From contig CM041465.1 of the NCBI GenBank assembly GCA_023213395.1, positions 22,072,001-22,136,000 of the forward strand: a stretch of DNA of 64,000 nt, written 5' to 3'. Every line of letters begins with the position of its first letter. Positions within the stretch are counted from its first letter, which is position 1. The notes beneath the pieces are model-generated. The model made no database searches and had not been told where the DNA came from. It saw nothing but the letters and a program-made list of their open reading frames with translations. The stretch is from Cycas panzhihuaensis. Lineage: Eukaryota > Cycadophyta. Shown here piece after piece: positions 59,281 through 64,000 of this stretch. The position numbers and the translations under genes were made by a program.

Positions 59281-60590
59281 ACCTGGGCTAACATTAGTTT
59301 TCTATGTATGACATAGGTCCATCCACTTCTATGGAGTTTTATCACCCTAGTGATAGTTCCCATGAGGATCGCCCTACGGCTCCCATCTCACATGAGGAGC
59401 CTTCCACCTCATATGAGCAAGTGGGGACCGCTCCTACATATGTTGTAGAAGCATTATAATAGTGCTTCCAAGTTACAAGTACTCAACCCTCTCCAAAGTG
59501 GTTCGAAAGCATTCTTCATAGTCTGGCACCTTTTTCTTCCTCATATATACTTCCTAGTTCTTCTTAATCTACATATATGGCCACAATAGGGCCACCTCCT
59601 ATTGTTTCATCCTCTTCACATGTCCCTCATGTCCAAGGGTCTATCCAAGGAACACTTACATCCCAAATTAGGTTGAGCATGTCACTCCTAAGTTAGGCAA
59701 CCATGCCTCAACAAACTATGGTTCATGCCCCTCTTACACGACTTAGGGCACCTTTACATCCCCAATCTTTAGGTCATGTGGGACTCATCCCCATGCTTCC
59801 CCATCCTCAACCAAAGGACTCTTCCCTATATGTACCCCCAGGTTACACATCCTAGCCATGGGGGCATGGAAAGGGAAACCCCCTTCAAGTTTATGGGGTG
59901 GATTCACTCCACCCATATGGAGTTGAACCTCCTATGGCAAAATCCCATCCTGCTTCCACTTCCTTCCTCTTCACATTCAACCTCATATACTATGCCTTCC
60001 TAAGGAGGACTCATTCCCCCTTAAGGCCCCTTCTCTCATATGCCCTCCCAATAATGGGTATACCCTCAAGGCGGAGTGGGCCCTTCTCACTCATTCCCCC
60101 GTTACTCAGCCTTCCCTCAAATAAGGATGGTTCCTTTCCACCATGTAGGTGGAAACCCATATCTTCCTCACACTCAAACTCCTCATGAAGGACTTGGGTA
60201 TCTATACCTACCTCCTCCTTCCTCCTTTATTGACCCATTAGCTCAACCAAGGGTTCACCCCTTTGTTGACTATAGGTCAACTCTATTATCCATTGAGGCA
60301 CTTAATACTAACCTACTACCTCACCCACCTAAGGTATCTAAATTTGATAGGACTTTATTGCAAGACCTAACCGATTATGTCAGGGGTTTCTCCATGGCGT
60401 GCATCAACTATTAGGCCTATGACCATATCTTAATAAAACACTTTCCCCATTCTTTGTAGGGAGATACCCTCAAGTGGTTCTACCATCTCCCTACCCATTC
60501 TATCCATTCTTTCTAGTGGTTTATGAATAAATTCATCAATTATTTTGATGTGACTCATCCTTTCAAGAGTAGGATAAAATCCCTACTCTC
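59281..60590 (+). pseudogene. TatF gag, first part, broken
   Basis: SMEFYHPSD (about 59325) matches the TatA gag start. Then SYEQVGTAPTYVVEAL (59410-59455), LYVPPGYT (59830), VYGVDSLHPYGVEPP (59890-59935), FVDYRSTLLSIEALNTNL (60265-60320), VSKFDRTLLQDLTDYVRGFSMACINY (60335-60412), and FINYFDVTHPFKSRIKSLLS ending at 60590, where the solo LTR enters. Confidence 0.85.
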
Positions 60591-61248
60591 TGTTAGATAA
60601 TGTGATAACAATGGTTTAGAGGCTAAAATTTTGATAGGTTGGTAGCACAGTTTCCCCCTTAAACCTTCCTCGAGGGGTTCCAAGGGGGGCAGGAGCCCCC
60701 CTTAGCTAGGGGGGGTCGAGGGCATGGAACACCCCCACAAAGAAGGGGTTCAGGGGTGATAGCCCCTAACCCAAAAAGCTAGCATTGGAAAGTATATTAA
60801 ATTATAAAGAGAATTAGGGTCGTTCGCTCAAAATACCCTAGATTCTATGGTCAAGATTTATGCCTTATGTGACTCTCTTATATAGCCCAATTTAGGGTAT
60901 TTTTCATTATGTTGATGGTGTTTGATGTATTGGATGTATTGTGAGGAGTTGGGCAGTTAGTTGTTGTTGCTATAAGCACTTTGCTACAGATTGTATATAT
61001 TTTCTCCATTCTTTGATAATAAAGATTGATACCTTTCCTGTGTGGATGTTTCCCTAACATATTTCTAGGGTTTTACCATGTTATATCAAGTGTATATGTG
61101 ATGCTTGACTTTCTTGTTCATTTTATTGTATTATCTCTAGTTTAAGAACTTGCATGTTAAATTCTAGTTTCGATTCCTGTAACTAGTTGCAAGAATAATT
61201 TAGATCTTGGTGGCGATTTCAGGTTATTGGGACCTTGTCTTCTCAACA
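60591..61248 (+). mobile_element. Solo LTR (658 bp) inserted in TatF gag
   Basis: It starts TGTTAGATAATG and ends GTCTTCTCAACA, so the ends TGTTAGA/TCTCAACA are near-inverted. Flanking pentamers are CTCTC (60586-60590) and CTCAC (61249-61253). Gag resumes exactly after it (CCTTAAACAAGGTCATGATG). It contains a GC-rich palindromic part (60680-60775), AATAAAG (61018-61024), and no ORF or PBS. This fits a solo LTR left by recombination, probably copia by its TGTTAGA start. Confidence 0.75.
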
Positions 61249-61253
61249 CTCAC

Positions 61254-62120
61254 CCTTAAACAAGGTCATGATGAAATGAATCATGACTCTATGAGGTGAT
61301 TTCACAAACTTCTTCATTCCTTGAAGGCCACATTACCCAAGGAACTAAAGAGAGAAATTTTCATGAATGCCTTCTATCCTAAGGTCCACATTAAAGTCCT
61401 CAAAATGGGGGCAATAACGTGTGAGTCTACCATAGTGAAATACTTAGTGCTTGAGGCCATTGAGATCTGGGCAAGTCTCAAGAAGCCTCTCATGTTGTCA
61501 CAACGATGTGAGGCCCCCCCTCTGTCATGTTGTTAATAACTCTAGTAACCTCCAAAGCCATCTTCCCATATGGCATAAAGCACTTTAAATCCCTTGACTT
61601 CTGCTATACATTCATTTAAATACATGATGAAGGAGTTGAAGATCCATCTCTCCTAATCACCTTCTAACCCCCATAGGATTGTCCATCAAGTGTCCCACAC
61701 TACACCACTTAAAAATAAAAACACCCACTCTTCTCAGACTAAGAAGACCAAACGTTCCTTAGGAAAGAAATTGTGCTTTGTCTATGGTGAGTGCTTTTAT
61801 GAGGATTTGTAGTGTTGGGTGCAACACCCAAAACTTACCCCGCCTTACAATTCTTCCCCTATATAGGCATCTAAACCCAACTTAGACCAACCTGTCCATC
61901 ATGATCCTTTTCCCAAGCATGGGAAATAGGATTTGCAAACCTAAAATAGAGGAAATATAAATAGGGGATGATCCCCTAACCTCTCTTCTACCCAAGTAAA
62001 AGGAAATAAGGAAAGGAGCTTGTCCTTCCATCCTAGTTCTTTCCCTCAAACCTCTTCATTCTCTAAACCCTGAAATAAGGGGAAGAGAGTTATCCAGATG
62101 CTTAAGACCACTCCCTTGTA
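61254..62120 (+). pseudogene. TatF gag, second part, broken
   Basis: It resumes at KQGHDEMNHDS. Then SLKATLPKELKREIFMNAFYPKVHIKVLKMGAITCESTI (61312-61435), EIWASLKKPL, and a decayed zinc knuckle KLCFVYGECFYED (61770-61808). Later frames are Ser/Pro/Lys-rich and broken. Confidence 0.82.
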
Positions 62121-62830
62121 CACTGTCATGAGATCTTAAGTGATCAAAGAGGCCATTGGGTCCTCCTCTTCTCAATAAAACTTTTCTGTGGATAATTTGC
62201 TTCCTAAAATTATGGTACTCCCTAAGATTATTCCTATTTGCCTAGGTCATTATGACTTTTGAATGGTGCTCCCCCAACCTATCGGGAAAGGGAAGTCTTT
62301 CTTGATTGTTAATGAGCTTCATACAGTGGCCACCAGAATGTCCATGATGGATGACTTATGGAGTTACCCTTAGCAATGTGCTTTCTTTCTCAATGCTTTA
62401 GGTTAAGCTAATGCTCCCATCCACACTTTAGGTGCCATCCTAAATTAGGAGCCTCTCATTGCTTTCAATTTTAAAGACCTCCTATCAACAAATGAAAGGG
62501 AATGCCAATGGCACTATCCTTTTACTATTTCCATTAACACTCCTAAATGCACTCTTAGAAGAATAGTTGTAGATAACGGTTCTTGCATTAATACTACGCC
62601 CTTGTGTATAATGTAGGAATTGGGTATAGTGGCTCTTGAGCTAGTCCCATGGTGTTTCCAAGGCTACAATGGTAGCGAAAAGACACCCTTGGGATCAGTT
62701 TCTATCCCTCTCACTCTTAAGGAGAAAACCATTCTTATCAATATAGCAGTCCTCAATCATATGGGAGCTGTGTATTCGTCCTATTAGGGGGATCTAAAAT
62801 TCATCAATGAAGGGTGCATGAAGGTTATTT
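62121..62830 (+). pseudogene. TatF protease, broken
   Basis: LPKIIPICLGHYDF (62210-62260), GKGKSFLIVNELHTVATRMSMMDD (62285-62355), FNFKDL, RRIVVDNGSCINTTPLCIM with V-D-N-G-S at 62569-62583, then FQGYNGSEKTPLGSVSIPLTLKEKTI (62660-62735). The active-site Asp is intact; stops break the frame. Confidence 0.82.
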
Positions 62831-63890
62831 TCTAAGAGCTTCCTCTCACTTGACCATTACATAAATCTCGTCAAGTGGCTTGTGACACAACAAGAGGCAA
62901 CACAGACTTATCTATCCATTCCACCACTTGTTCGATTGATGTTCATAGCACTTCTAGTTTAGAGGAAAGGCCCCTCCCTTCCTCCTCGAATCTCATTTTC
63001 TTAACCCCTATTGGTGTTGGGAGTTATGGATACCTCACCATTCTGAGTGACCATGAGTCTGATGATGAGGATAAGGAGCTTCCTCACCCCATATCTCTCC
63101 TCAATATCCATAGGAGGCACTCACCTCATCACCATTCTAATCCTAAGTCCTAGCCTAAGACCTCTTTAGAGGAGCATAGTACTCTTATTGCACCTTGGAA
63201 ATCATGCATAGATGCTTCTACCACATGGGTGAGCTCCCACCCTTCTTCATCTTCATCTACTCCCCACACCTTATCGTCCTCTACAGATGATGAGGATGGT
63301 GAGCCTCCTATTCCACAATATAGGACGATACCTTCTTACTCTTCTAAGAAGTCTCTAGACTATGTGGAGTGGTGGGTTAACTGTTATAGGCTAATTACTC
63401 CTCTTTTACCTTATTCCTCATCCCCTCTAAGCAAGACTATCCATAGGGTAGACTTCCTTGAGAATAACAAGGCCTTATTAGAGCATCTAGTAGGCTCCTC
63501 ATCTAACCTTCCTTCTAGACACCATAAGTTTTATTTCTAGAAGTGTTTAGCCCTAGGGTCACCTATAGCTGACCTAATCTAGCCCAACATTCCTTCTCTT
63601 CCTTCAATCGACCAAGCACCCCTCTATTTTGAGGAGGGTAATGCCATGTATATGAGGGCAACCAAGGATATTATCCTCACCCATGGTAAGGTCATAAAGG
63701 TTGGAGTGGAGTCTACAGCTAAGGAAATGGAGGAATATGCCTTCTTTTCTGAGAGTTCCATGACATATTCACATGGGACTATTCTAACATGAAGGGGATA
63801 AACCCCTCTATCATCACTCATAACTTAATAACCATTCTGGATGCCCATCCCATATAGAAAAGACAATGCCCTCTCCATCTCAAACTCTCT
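62831..63890 (+). pseudogene. TatF spacer domain between protease and RT
   Basis: FLTPIGVGSYGYLTILSDHESDDEDKELPHPIS (62998-63100), YVEWWVNCYR (63360-63390), HRVDFLENNKALLEHLVGSSS (63440-63500), YMRATKDIILTHGKVIKVG (63645-63705). Same blocks as TatA, TatB and TatE. Confidence 0.8.
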
Positions 63891-64000
63891 CCTATGGTAA
63901 AAATGGAAGTGGAAAAGCTCCTAGACATAGGGATAATTACTTCTATTGATTACACCAAGTAAGTATCTAATATCATTCCCATTAGCAAGAAGAATGAGGC
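63891..64000 (+). pseudogene. TatF reverse transcriptase, first residues
   Basis: VKMEVEKLLDIGIITSIDYTK then a stop (TAA) and VSNIIPISKKNEA, equal to the RT start in TatA and TatB. It continues beyond the window. Confidence 0.85.

Larger units (their letters stand above)
44992..64000 (+). mobile_element. TatF: plus-strand Ty3/gypsy (Tat lineage) element, right end outside the window
   Basis: 5' LTR (44992-47498 and 58374-58901), PBS at 58903, gag, protease, spacer domain and the first residues of RT before the window ends. TatE is inserted in the LTR, and a 658-bp solo LTR in gag. TatF is strongly decayed, with many stops. Its LTR is of the same subfamily as LTR-G. Confidence 0.88.

Noticed and set aside
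60650-60780. GC-rich palindromic stretch as a MITE
   Set aside because: It lies inside the larger unit with TG...CA ends and a flanking duplication, so a solo LTR explains it better.
1-64000. Host protein genes, tRNA genes or organelle DNA
   Set aside because: I looked for tRNA arms, conserved non-TE protein motifs and plastid or mitochondrial gene words and found none; all coding signals belong to retrotransposons.

Overview
The window is plant nuclear DNA made entirely of nested LTR retrotransposons. I found no host gene, tRNA, rRNA, organelle insert or CRISPR array. The Ty3/gypsy copies belong to the Tat lineage by their gag, integrase and PBS character. They are long (about 17.2 kb when full) with LTRs of 2.5-3.3 kb. 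This layering suggests a repeat-rich, large-genome seed plant; the species cannot be told from the sequence.

Layout, solved from LTR pairs and target-site duplications (TSDs). LTR-G (minus) is the oldest left layer: positions 1-1631 join to 43618-43678. TatA (minus, 1632-43612, TSD ATAAG on both sides) sits inside LTR-G. TatA is itself split by two insertions: a Ty1/copia element, CopH (minus, 12605-20197), and a second Tat element, TatB (minus, 20903-38091). Without these insertions TatA is about 17.2 kb, the same size as TatB. Fragment D (plus, 43679-44991) is a piece of RNase H and integrase. TatF (plus) starts at 44992 and runs past the window end. Its 5' LTR is split by TatE (minus, 47499-58368, perfect TSD GTTTC), the youngest and most CpG-rich element. 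A 658-bp solo LTR (60591-61248) interrupts TatF gag.

Element organisation, 5' to 3' in element sense: 5' LTR, PBS, gag with a zinc knuckle, protease, a conserved spacer of about 350 residues with no domain I recognise, reverse transcriptase, RNase H, integrase, a long 3' region, 3' LTR. The 3' region is the unusual part. It carries an archaeal/plant-type RNase H (aRNH) next to the 3' LTR, downstream of integrase, whereas in described Tat elements it lies between RNase H and integrase. TatA and TatB also carry, between integrase and aRNH, an antisense gene of about 640 codons that looks like a plant mobile domain (PMD) protein with a coiled-coil, basic tail. TatE lacks that antisense block and has also lost RT, RNase H and most of integrase, so it can only be non-autonomous.

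All genes are broken. TatA, TatB, CopH, D and TatF carry many transition-type stops and frameshifts. TatE has few substitutions but very many 1-4 base gaps, which may be real or may be sequencing error at methylated sites. Boundaries of LTRs and TSDs are read directly. Domain limits inside broken genes are approximate. All identities and counts are by eye.
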